Shown here in pieces: positions 45,201 through 51,947 of a DNA stretch of 64,000 nt. The translations under genes were made by a program, and so were the position numbers. Source of the DNA: Kitasatospora purpeofusca (GTDB lineage Bacteria; Actinomycetota; Actinomycetes; Streptomycetales; Streptomycetaceae); assembly GCF_000718025.1 (NCBI RefSeq), contig NZ_JODS01000029.1, positions 1-64,000 on the forward strand. Reading direction: 5' to 3'. How positions within the stretch are numbered: position 1 is the stretch's first letter; each line of letters begins with the position of its first letter. Below the pieces are notes generated by a model. That model worked only from the letters and a program-made list of their open reading frames with translations. It searched no databases and was not told the DNA's origin.

Positions 45201-46616
45201 CTACCGGCCGGCGATGGTGTCGGCGAGCCGGGCGAGGGGGGAGGTGGTGGGGCGGCGGCCGGTGGCTTCCCGGCGGTCGGCGAGGTGGTAGGCGGCGTAG
45301 AGGGCGTGGACGCCGAGCCAGCGGAAGGGTTCGGGTTCCCAGCGGCGGACGTTGTGGCCGACCCAGGGCAGCCGGGTGAGTTCGGTGTCGTGGCCGAGGA
45401 CGAGGTCGCGCAGGGTACGGCCGGCCAGGTTGGTGGTGGTGACGCCGCTGCCGACGTAGCCGCCGGCCCAGCCCAGGCCGGTGCGGCGGTCCAGGTCGAC
45501 GGTGGCGCACCAGTCGCGGGGCACGCCGAGGACCCCGGCCCAGGCGTGCTCGATCCTGGCGGTGCGGGCGGCGGGGAAGAACTCGTGCAGGATCTCCCGC
45601 AGTTGGCGGACGGTCGCGGGCTGGGTGGTGCCGTCGGTGTCGGTGCGGGAGCCGAAGCGGTAGGGGACGCCGCGCCCGCCGAGGGCGATCCGGTCGTCCG
45701 CGGTGCGCTGCGCGTACATGTAGGCGTGGGCGAAGTCGCCGAGCACCTCGCGGCCCTCCCAGCCGGTCTCCTCCCAGAAGGAGGCGGGCAGCGGTTCGGT
45801 GGCGATCATCGCCGAGTTCATCGGCAGCCAGGTGCGGCGCTCGCCCGCGAGGCCCGAGGTGAAGCCCTCGGTGGCGCGCAGTACGAAGCGGGCGGTGACG
45901 GTGCCGTGCGGGGTGACGGCCCGGGCCTTGCGGCCGCCGCGGATCCCGGTCACCCGGGTGCCCTCGTACAGGTCGACGCCGAGGCGTTCGACCACGTCGG
46001 CGAGGCCGGCGGCGAGCTTGGCGGGCTGGAGGCGGGCGCCGTACGGGCTCCAGACGGCGCCGAGGGTCCCGGCGACGTTCAGGCGGTGCGCGGCCTCGGT
46101 GGCGTCGAGCTCCTGGACGCGGTCGGCGCCGTAGGCGCGTTCGGCCTCGGTGAAGGCGCGCAGCCGGGCCAGTTGGGCGGGGGTGCGGGCGACCTCCAGG
46201 ACGCCGCCGCGCACCAGGTCGGCGTCGATGTTCTCGGCGGCGAGGGTGTCGGCGACCTCGCCGACCGCCCGGTCCATCACCCGCTGCATCGCGGCGGCCC
46301 GCTCCTGCCCGTAGCGGCGGGCGAAGGCGCCGCGGCCGGCGAAGCCGTTGTACAGCCAGCCGCCGTTGCGCCCGGAGGCGCCGTAGCCGCAGAAGCGCTG
46401 CTCCAGGACGGCGATCCGCAGGCCCGGGTCGGCCTTCTTGAGGTAGTAGGCCGTCCACAGGCCGGTGTAGCCGCCGCCGACCACGCAGACGTCGACCTCC
46501 CGGTTGCCGGGCAGTGCGGGCCGGGCCTCGGGAATCCCGAGCCGGCTCCACCAGAAGGACACTCCGCCGTTCACACCCGTGCCACCGGACCCCACGGAAC
46601 CCGACCTCGCTCTCAC
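45201..46616 (-). CDS. FAD-dependent amine/amino-acid oxidoreductase (DAO superfamily)
   Basis: A 471-residue flavoenzyme. The dinucleotide fold VDVCVVGGGYTGLWTAYYLKKADPGLRIAVLEQ binds FAD, with SGRNGGWLYNGF next as in the DAO/PuuB (gamma-glutamylputrescine oxidase) group. The late block GWAGGYVGSGVTTTNLAGRTLRDLVLG closes the FAD site. GTG 46616 gives the longest product but has no clear ribosome site; GTG 46574 would remove 14 residues. Substrate is unknown. It appears to be monocistronic. Confidence 0.85.
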   Translation of the reverse strand: MRARSGSVGSGGTGVNGGVSFWWSRLGIPEARPALPGNREVDVCVVGGGYTGLWTAYYLKKADPGLRIAVLEQRFCGYGASGRNGGWLYNGFAGRGAFARRYGQERAAAMQRVMDRAVGEVADTLAAENIDADLVRGGVLEVARTPAQLARLRAFTEAERAYGADRVQELDATEAAHRLNVAGTLGAVWSPYGARLQPAKLAAGLADVVERLGVDLYEGTRVTGIRGGRKARAVTPHGTVTARFVLRATEGFTSGLAGERRTWLPMNSAMIATEPLPASFWEETGWEGREVLGDFAHAYMYAQRTADDRIALGGRGVPYRFGSRTDTDGTTQPATVRQLREILHEFFPAARTARIEHAWAGVLGVPRDWCATVDLDRRTGLGWAGGYVGSGVTTTNLAGRTLRDLVLGHDTELTRLPWVGHNVRRWEPEPFRWLGVHALYAAYHLADRREATGRRPTTSPLARLADTIAGR

Positions 46617-46700
46617 GCCGACAGTTTCCCGGACGCTACGCCTGCCGCCCGGGTGCGAACCACCGCCAGCCTGGAAGAATCCGGTACCCGCTCGCTGCAC

Positions 46701-46709
46701 CCTGTCAGG
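46701..46709. promoter_or_regulatory. CCTGTCAGG palindrome upstream of the FAD oxidoreductase
   Basis: The 9-bp palindrome lies 85 bp before the oxidoreductase start, in a 143-bp gap. The same sequence occurs twice more at 48373-48381 and 48422-48430, also outside genes, so it may be an operator shared by neighbouring transcripts. Confidence 0.35.
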
Positions 46710-46759
46710 TGCGCGGCAGGGGTGGGAGCGGGTCCTGCGCCGCGGGGGCCGGAACGGGG

Positions 46760-47356
46760 TCAGGCTCCGAGGAGGCGTTCGAGCAGCCCTGCGGTCGGCT
46801 CGTCCTCCCCCGGCTCGGGGACGGCGCAGCGCACGTCGAAGGCCGCGTCGCGGGCGCGGGCCAGGGCGGCGGCGTCGCGGGCCGGGTCGAGGAAGGCGGA
46901 GCGCCGCGGTGCCAGGAGCATCGGCACGGTGCCTCCGGTCCAGTCGGGGGTGAGTTCGACGAGTCCGCCGTCGCCCTCGGCCATCACCTCCGCCAGGCCG
47001 CGCAGCAGGGTGAACGCCCAGATCATGCCGGGAAGTTCGAAGTCGACCCGGGTGTCGAGGTCGAGCACGAGGGTGCCGGCGGCGCCGTCGTGGCGCAGGC
47101 CGAGATCGTCGTTCTCGGCCAGTTCGAGGAGGTGGTCGGCGTGGTCGCCGTCGAGCCAGCTGTCGCACTCGGCGACGGCGGCCGGGAGTTCGGCGAGGTA
47201 CCGGTCGCGCAGGGCCCGGTCGGTCCAGGGGGTACAGAGGCCGGTCCAGTCGGACTCCGGCCAGGCGGAGGCCGGGGCGAGCGGCGCGCGCAGATAGGCC
47301 CGCAGGCGGGGTTCGGCGACGGTGACCGCCGCCGTGACCGTGATGTACCGCGCCAT
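46760..47356 (-). CDS. Hypothetical cytoplasmic protein
   Basis: A 198-residue acidic protein with no signal peptide or membrane helix and no family I recognise. Features are a hydrophobic strand start (MARYITVTAAVTVAEPRL), Trp-containing WPESDWTGLCTPW, and a C-terminal acidic tail. A strong GGAGGAG site (47365-47371) precedes ATG 47356, and codon use is normal for the window, so it is a real gene. Confidence 0.6.
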   Translation of the reverse strand: MARYITVTAAVTVAEPRLRAYLRAPLAPASAWPESDWTGLCTPWTDRALRDRYLAELPAAVAECDSWLDGDHADHLLELAENDDLGLRHDGAAGTLVLDLDTRVDFELPGMIWAFTLLRGLAEVMAEGDGGLVELTPDWTGGTVPMLLAPRRSAFLDPARDAAALARARDAAFDVRCAVPEPGEDEPTAGLLERLLGA

Positions 47357-47478
47357 GTCCGCCGCTCCTCCGTTTTCGCGCCGGCCGCGCTCGCCGCACC
47401 GGCTCTGGACGGTGCCGATTGTGCCCGCACCCGCCGACAGTGGGGGCCGCGGCGGGGGCGGGCGTCGGGGGTGCCGGC

Positions 47479-47961
47479 TCAGCCGATGGTGGAGCCGGTG
47501 ACCGGCTCGGAGAGCGGGATGCTCTCACCGGCGAACCCGGCCTTGACGAACTGCCAGGTCAGGCCGTTGATCACGCCCTGGCCGAGGGGCGCGAGCCGGG
47601 CGAAGGCCGGCTGGCTGAGGTCGATGTGGGTGGAGTCGCAGGACGGACACTTGTCCCGGACCGGCACGGTGACGGTCTTGCCCTGGTAGCTGACCTTGAC
47701 CGAGATGCCCTTGCAGAGCGGGTCGTTGTTGGGGTTGGCGCTGGTCCACCAGGTGTGCGAGACGGCGACCAGCATCTGGTTGCCGGCGTTGATCTGGGTG
47801 CCGCAGGCGCCGTAGCCGGCGTCGTTGTAGTAGGTGGCCTTGCCGTTCATGGGCTTGTTGATCGGTATCGCGGCGCTCGCGGTGCCGGCGGTGAGCGCGA
47901 CCAGCGCGGCGGCGGCCAGCGGGACGCCCGCCAGGATCCGGAGGTTCGGGACAACTCGCAT
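47479..47961 (-). CDS. Secreted expansin/RlpA-like double-psi beta-barrel protein
   Basis: A 160-residue exported protein. The signal peptide is residues 1-31 (TASAA site). The mature part is a double-psi beta-barrel: GKATYYNDAGYGACGTQINAGNQMLVAVSHTWW, then VPVRDKCPSCDSTHIDLSQPAFARL, where the HxD near the end fits expansin, barwin and RlpA folds. Four Cys could form two disulfides. GGAGGG lies 6 nt before ATG 47961. Such proteins loosen polysaccharides or bind inhibitors; an enzymatic activity cannot be claimed. It shares a divergent region with the small secreted gene at 48155. Confidence 0.8.
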   Translation of the reverse strand: MRVVPNLRILAGVPLAAAALVALTAGTASAAIPINKPMNGKATYYNDAGYGACGTQINAGNQMLVAVSHTWWTSANPNNDPLCKGISVKVSYQGKTVTVPVRDKCPSCDSTHIDLSQPAFARLAPLGQGVINGLTWQFVKAGFAGESIPLSEPVTGSTIG

Positions 47962-48028
47962 GTGCACCCTCCCAGTTCGGTGGTTGGGAAGGACAGTAGG
48001 CAGAGCATCCACAACTGGTACAGACATC

Positions 48029-48041
48029 TGACATGTTGTCA
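48029..48041. promoter_or_regulatory. TGACA-tgt-TGTCA palindrome in a divergent promoter region
   Basis: A 13-bp palindrome lies 68 bp upstream of the expansin-like gene and 114 bp before the small secreted gene. The local sequence is AT-richer than average, as expected of a promoter region, but -35/-10 boxes are not clear. Confidence 0.4.
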
Positions 48042-48154
48042 TGAACACAAGTAAGGAGACTTTACTCGCTCGGCCGACGGGGGGACGATGCGTGACCGCA
48101 CGACTCCCCCGCGCGTTCAGCAGGGCGCCCGTTCCCGCGCCCCCGGAGGCCCCG

Positions 48155-48349
48155 TTGCGCACCTTCACCCTGCTCGCCACCCTCACCGCCGTGCTCACCG
48201 GCGCCCTCGCCGGCCCGGCCGCCGCCGCGCCGAAGCCACGGGAGGTCAACCAGGGCTACAGCATCCCGGTCGGCGCCGTCACCGACCTCGGCGCGCTCCC
48301 CGTGCTCGGCAGCCTCGGCCTGGACTTCGCCCGACTCCTGGGGGCCTAG
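48155..48349 (+). CDS. Small secreted peptide, unknown function
   Basis: A 64-residue product starting at TTG 48155, chosen because a full GGAGG (48145-48149) precedes it and the protein then begins exactly at a signal peptide (RTFTLLATLTAVLTGALAGPAAAAPKP). The mature part is about 35 residues ending in hydrophobic LPVLGSLGLDFARLLGA. The frame is open upstream to GTG 48092 (behind GGGGGGA) and ATG 48041, so a longer N terminus is possible. A hairpin terminator follows. Confidence 0.5.
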   Translation: MRTFTLLATLTAVLTGALAGPAAAAPKPREVNQGYSIPVGAVTDLGALPVLGSLGLDFARLLGA

Positions 48350-48372
48350 CGACCAGGAGGCGCCGGTGACCG

Positions 48373-48430
48373 CCTGTCAGGTGCCGGACAGTGTTAGAAC
48401 TGTCCGGAAGATGATCGTCAGCCTGTCAGG
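48373..48430. promoter_or_regulatory. Two CCTGTCAGG palindromes upstream of a small secreted gene
   Basis: CCTGTCAGG occurs at 48373-48381 and 48422-48430, flanking the hairpin at 48384-48407. They lie 150-210 bp upstream of the gene at 48583. A third copy is at 46701-46709. The regulator is unknown. Confidence 0.35.
48384..48407 (+). terminator. Hairpin terminator of the small secreted peptide gene
   Basis: CCGGACAGT and ACTGTCCGG form a perfect 9-bp stem with a 6-nt loop, 35 bp beyond the stop at 48349. An operator role with the neighbouring palindromes is the alternative. Confidence 0.5.
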
Positions 48431-48582
48431 CGAGCCAGTGACCTGCACCGTCACAGAAACACCACATCGATTCCGGTCGCAATTGGTCTCTACCATTGCC
48501 CCGCGTTCACATTCGGAGGAGGCTCCTCGGCGAAGCGCAGGGGCAGGGACCCCGGCGCTCACCAATGGGAGGAAGACCACTC

Positions 48583-48819
48583 ATGTCGATTCGCAAGGCC
48601 TTCTCCGCCGTCGCCGTGGCCGGACTCATGGCCGGTGGCGCCCTGATCGCCGCCCCGAGCGCCCAGGCGTCCACCTGGACCTACATCGGCATCTACCCGA
48701 CCGCCGCCGCCTGCCACGCGGCCGGCCAGGCGTACGTGAACAACCACCAGGCCATCGTCTACTTCTGTGACACCACCACCGAGACGGGCCCGGCGCGGCT
48801 CTCCGCCGTCCTCTACTGA
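48583..48819 (+). CDS. Small secreted Cys-containing protein, unknown function
   Basis: A 78-residue product. Residues 1-30 are a signal peptide (MSIRKAFSAVAVAGLMAGGALIAAPSAQAS). The 48-residue mature part has two Cys (AAACHAAGQ and VYFCDTT) likely forming a disulfide, and aromatic WTYIGIYP. GGAGGAAG at a proper distance fixes ATG 48583. A strong hairpin follows the stop. No family is recognised. Confidence 0.7.
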   Translation: MSIRKAFSAVAVAGLMAGGALIAAPSAQASTWTYIGIYPTAAACHAAGQAYVNNHQAIVYFCDTTTETGPARLSAVLY

Positions 48820-48838
48820 GCCGCCGGAACCCGCTGAC

Positions 48839-48867
48839 GGTGGGCCGCACGGGCAGTGCGGCCCACC
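48839..48867 (+). terminator. Hairpin terminator after the small secreted gene
   Basis: GGTGGGCCGCA and TGCGGCCCACC pair perfectly over 11 bp with a 7-nt loop, 20 bp after the stop codon at 48819. Confidence 0.8.
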
Positions 48868-49149
48868 ACCGCCACCGGTCCCACCTGCGCGGGGACCCGA
48901 TCTCCTCCGGATCCGATCCTCGAAGACGATCTCCGGAGGCACCCCTCGCCGTACTCGGGCCCGTCCGGACACTGTCCGGGCGGGCCCTTCGACTGCCCAC
49001 GGTTATTTCCGCTGCGAAAGTTAGTCCTCCCGACACGCCCGCGACAGGCGGGAACACGCCCTCGCAGCAGCCGCGTCATCATCCGAACGCCTCCCGCAAC
49101 GCGGCGTCACACGGCCGCAACACCCGTTCCCAGCAGGCGGAACGGGTGA
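48868..49149. other. Gene-free stretch with a second hairpin
   Basis: No supported gene. A 13-bp stem with one G-T pair (arms GGGCCCGTCCGGA 48957-48969 and 48975-48987, 5-nt loop) is the only strong structure; it may back up the terminator at 48839. The remainder is moderately GC-rich spacer leading to the promoter of the leader peptide. Confidence 0.5.
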
Positions 49150-49179
49150 TTGACAGGGGTGCGCGGGCTTCAGCACGAT
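49150..49179 (+). promoter_or_regulatory. Promoter of the leader peptide/organosulfur operon
   Basis: TTGACA (49150-49155) with an 18-bp spacer and CACGAT (49174-49179) predicts a start near 49186, giving about 42 nt of leader before the polycysteine peptide and about 360 nt before the dioxygenase. The -35 is perfect and the -10 weak. Confidence 0.55.
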
Positions 49180-49227
49180 GAGCGCCGAGCCCAGTCGCAG
49201 CACCCCGAGACAGCGGAAGGAGGGCCG

Positions 49228-49302
49228 ATGATCACCCGCACCGTTCACCGTGTCGCCCCGGCCCGCCGCCGCTGTTGTTGTCGCGGGACGCTCGCCCGCT
49301 GA
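49228..49302 (+). CDS. Polycysteine leader peptide (cysteine-responsive attenuator)
   Basis: A 24-codon reading frame, MITRTVHRVAPARRR then Cys-Cys-Cys and RGTLAR, stop. GGAAGGAGGG sits just upstream. All three Cys codons are TGT (49273-49281), the rarer cysteine codon in such a GC-rich genome. Short peptides with basic N-terminal part and a Cys run before sulfur genes are annotated in actinobacteria as putative leader peptides, and polycysteine short ORFs were shown in mycobacteria to attenuate downstream genes according to cysteine supply. Here the downstream operon scavenges organosulfur. The peptide itself probably has no function. Confidence 0.75.
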   Translation: MITRTVHRVAPARRRCCCRGTLAR

Positions 49303-49545
49303 CGCCCGGCCGCACTCCGGCCGTCCTTCCTCACCGCGGCACCCGTGCGCCCTCCGTCGCACCCCGCCCCGCCGCACCCCTTCCTGCCCCGCCGCGCCCC
49401 GCCGTGCCCTGCCCGCGTCCACGTCGTCGTCCGCGCCGTCGTCCGCGCCGGCCGGGCCCTGTCGGCGAACCCGCCTCCACCGCACGCCCCTTCACCGCTC
49501 GCCCCTTCACCGCATCCACCTCCGTACGAGAGTCGAGGATCCGCC
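49303..49545 (+). promoter_or_regulatory. C-rich untranslated leader between the polycysteine peptide and the dioxygenase
   Basis: This 243-nt region is strikingly rich in C and poor in G on the transcribed strand from about 49320 to 49530. It includes a direct repeat of GCCCCTTCACCGC near 49485-49510. It has no convincing perfect hairpin. A Rho-utilisation (C>G) region exposed when the leader peptide is translated to its end would fit an attenuator, but this is inference. Other gaps in the window are also pyrimidine-rich. Confidence 0.4.
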
Positions 49546-50589
49546 ATGTCCACCGCCACCACCACCGCACTCCGCCTCACCCCGGCCGCCGGCCGGATCG
49601 GCGCGGTCGTCCACGACGTCCGCCTCGGCGGCGAGCTGCCCGCCGAGACCGTCGCCGCGATCGAGGCCGCCCTGTACGAGCACAAGGTGCTGTTCTTCCG
49701 CGGCCAGCAGCACCTGGACGACGCCGAGCACGAGGCCTTCGCCCGCCTGCTGGGCCACCCGGTCGGCCACCCCACCGTCCCCAGCGCGGACGGCCGCTAC
49801 GTCTTCGAGCTGGACGCCACCAAGGGCGTGCGCGCCAACAACTGGCACACCGACGTCACCTTCGTCCCCTCCTACCCCAAGGCCTCGATCCTCCGCGCCC
49901 TGGAGCTGCCGCCGGCCGGCGGCTCGACCGTGTGGGCCAACACCGCCGCCGCGTACCAGGACCTGCCGGAGCCGCTGAAGGTGCTGGCCGAGTCGCTGCG
50001 CGCCGTGCACACCAACGACTACGACTACGCGGCGAGCCTGGCCCTGCGCCCCGAGCTGGCGGACAACGCCGAGATCGCCAACCTGTTCCGGCAGGTCTTC
50101 GTCTCGACCGCGTTCAAGACCGAGCACCCGGTGGTCCGGGTCCACCCGGTGACCGGCGAGAAGAACCTGCTGCTCGGCGCCTTCGCCCAGCGGATCCAGG
50201 GCGTCTCCGGCGCCGACAGCCGGGCCCTGCTGGCGCTCTTCCAGCGCTACGTGGAGCGGCTGGAGAACACCGTGCGCTGGGACTGGCAGGTCGGCGACGT
50301 CGCGATCTGGGACAACCGCGCCACCCAGCACTACGCCGTCAACGACTACGGCGACGAGCCGCGCCTGGTCCGCCGGATCACCCTGGACGGCGACCTGCCG
50401 GTGGGCGTTGACGGCGCGCCGAGCCGGCTGCTGGAGCCCGCCGAGCCGCCGCGGGTCGCCGGGCTGGTGCCGGCCGAGGAGCTGGAGACCGCGGCCGCCG
50501 AGGCCGCGAAGGTGGCCGCCGCCGAGGCCGCCGGGGCCGGCGCCGCGGTGGCCCCGGGCGCGGTGACCCCGAGCGCCGACCGGGGCTGA
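49546..50589 (+). CDS. TauD/TfdA-family Fe(II)/2-oxoglutarate dioxygenase, alkylsulfatase (AtsK)-like
   Basis: A 347-residue cytoplasmic oxygenase predicted to release sulfite or sulfate from alkyl sulfates or sulfonates. The iron triad is His101 and Asp103 (NNWHTDVTF) with distal His262 (NRATQHYAVNDY); the Arg cluster at 273-277 (RLVRR) binds 2-oxoglutarate. VLFFRGQ near residue 50 is typical. ATG 49546 follows GAGG; the frame is open further upstream in atypical Pro-rich sequence. Residues after about 295 form a nonconserved Ala/Glu tail. It is first structural gene after the cysteine leader, and a sulfatase and importer follow. Confidence 0.88.
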   Translation: MSTATTTALRLTPAAGRIGAVVHDVRLGGELPAETVAAIEAALYEHKVLFFRGQQHLDDAEHEAFARLLGHPVGHPTVPSADGRYVFELDATKGVRANNWHTDVTFVPSYPKASILRALELPPAGGSTVWANTAAAYQDLPEPLKVLAESLRAVHTNDYDYAASLALRPELADNAEIANLFRQVFVSTAFKTEHPVVRVHPVTGEKNLLLGAFAQRIQGVSGADSRALLALFQRYVERLENTVRWDWQVGDVAIWDNRATQHYAVNDYGDEPRLVRRITLDGDLPVGVDGAPSRLLEPAEPPRVAGLVPAEELETAAAEAAKVAAAEAAGAGAAVAPGAVTPSADRG

Positions 50590-50621
50590 GCGGAAGGAAC
50601 CGGAACCGAGGAAGGCGAAGC

Positions 50622-51947
50622 ATGACCACGGAGACCGCCCCCGCCACGCCCGTCGGCGGGCCGCGCACCGGGGACGCCCGGCGGGACGTCAACGCCGCCG
50701 CCGTCCTGCGGGCGGTGCTGGACCACGGCCCGGTGTCCCGCGGCCGGGTGGCCGCGCTCACCGGCCTCAGCCCGGCCGCCGTCTCCCGCCAGGTGGTCGA
50801 CCTGGTCCGGCTCGGACTGCTGCGCGAGCGGCCCGAGCTGACCGCCCCCGGCGCCGGGTCGGTGGGCCGGCCGCAGCTCCCGGTCGACATCGACACCGGC
50901 CGGATCGCCGTGGCCGGGCTGCACATCGGCCTGCCGTACAGCACCTTCGCCTTCCTCGATCCGCGCGGGAACGTGCTGCACCGGCGGGAGTTGAGCAATC
51001 GCGGCCGAACCGGCCGGGCCGTGCTGCGGCCACTGCTGGAGCGGCTGCCCCGGCTGCTGGCCGCCGCGCCGGACGGCCGGACCGTGGTCGGCCTCGGCGC
51101 GGTCACCGGCGGCTCGGTCGACCGGGAGCGCGGACTGATCGTCCGTCACGACCCGTTGCGGTGGCAGGACCTGCCGCTCGCCGCACTGCTCTCGGACGCC
51201 TCCGGACTGCCCGTCCAGGTCGACAACCACGCCCGGGCGCTGACCCAGGCGGAGATCCTGTTCGGACACCCGGCGGCCCGGCGCTCGATGGTGCACCTGT
51301 TCGTCGGCCACGTGGTGGACGCGGCCCTGGCGGTCGCCGGCACCGTGCACGTCGGCCCGGCCTCGCCGACCGGGGACGTCGCCCATCTGCCGGTGCCGGA
51401 CAGCGACCTGCTCTGCCACTGCGGCCGGACCGGCTGTCTGGCGGTCGCCGCCTCCGACACCACGCTGTTCGAGGCGGCGGCCGCCGAGGGGATCATCGAA
51501 CTGCCGGACCGGGCGGCCTTCCTGGCCGCCGTCCAGGCCGGTGACCCGCGCGCCGACCGGCTGGTGCGGCGGCGCGCGGAGATCATCGGCCGCGCGCTGG
51601 CCCTGCTGGCCGACGTGGTCAACCCCGACCTGCTCGTCCTGACCGAGACCTTCGCCCTGCTCGATCCGGCCTATCTGGACGTGGTGCGCACCGAGTTCGC
51701 CCGCCGCTCGCACCTGCGGCGGGACGCGGACCTGCTGATCGCCCAGCAGCGCGGTGCCGACGTGCTCGCCGTGGCCGCCGGAGCCGCCGCGCTCACCGCC
51801 CTGCACGCCCGTCCGATGCACGCCCTGACCGCCGTCCCCCGGCCGCACCGGCCCACCCCGCACCCGCCGATCACGTACCCGCCGACCCCGAACCCGCCGA
51901 CCCCGCCGACCCCGCAGGCCCCTTCCCGCAGAGGACCCCACTCGTGA
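50622..51947 (+). CDS. ROK-family transcriptional regulator of the organosulfur operon
   Basis: A 441-residue regulator. The winged HTH is at about 25-75 (SRGRVAALTGLSPAAVSRQVVDLVRLGLL), followed by a ROK-type domain with LGAVTGGSVDRERG and the reduced zinc motif LLCHCGRTGCLAVAAS. The usual GHxxV His context before it is altered (TGDVAHLPV). The C terminus carries a Pro/Thr-rich tail (PPTPNPPTPPTP). It overlaps the next gene by 4 nt. A ROK protein inside a sulfur-scavenging operon is unusual, since ROK ligands are normally sugars; a sulfated sugar or glycoside is a possible effector. Confidence 0.85.
   Translation: MTTETAPATPVGGPRTGDARRDVNAAAVLRAVLDHGPVSRGRVAALTGLSPAAVSRQVVDLVRLGLLRERPELTAPGAGSVGRPQLPVDIDTGRIAVAGLHIGLPYSTFAFLDPRGNVLHRRELSNRGRTGRAVLRPLLERLPRLLAAAPDGRTVVGLGAVTGGSVDRERGLIVRHDPLRWQDLPLAALLSDASGLPVQVDNHARALTQAEILFGHPAARRSMVHLFVGHVVDAALAVAGTVHVGPASPTGDVAHLPVPDSDLLCHCGRTGCLAVAASDTTLFEAAAAEGIIELPDRAAFLAAVQAGDPRADRLVRRRAEIIGRALALLADVVNPDLLVLTETFALLDPAYLDVVRTEFARRSHLRRDADLLIAQQRGADVLAVAAGAAALTALHARPMHALTAVPRPHRPTPHPPITYPPTPNPPTPPTPQAPSRRGPHS

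Noticed and set aside
49345..49545. A longer N terminus for the dioxygenase starting near 49345
   Set aside because: The added 67 residues are Pro/Arg/His-rich without family similarity; ATG 49546 has a ribosome site and family-like start, and the upstream DNA fits a regulatory leader.
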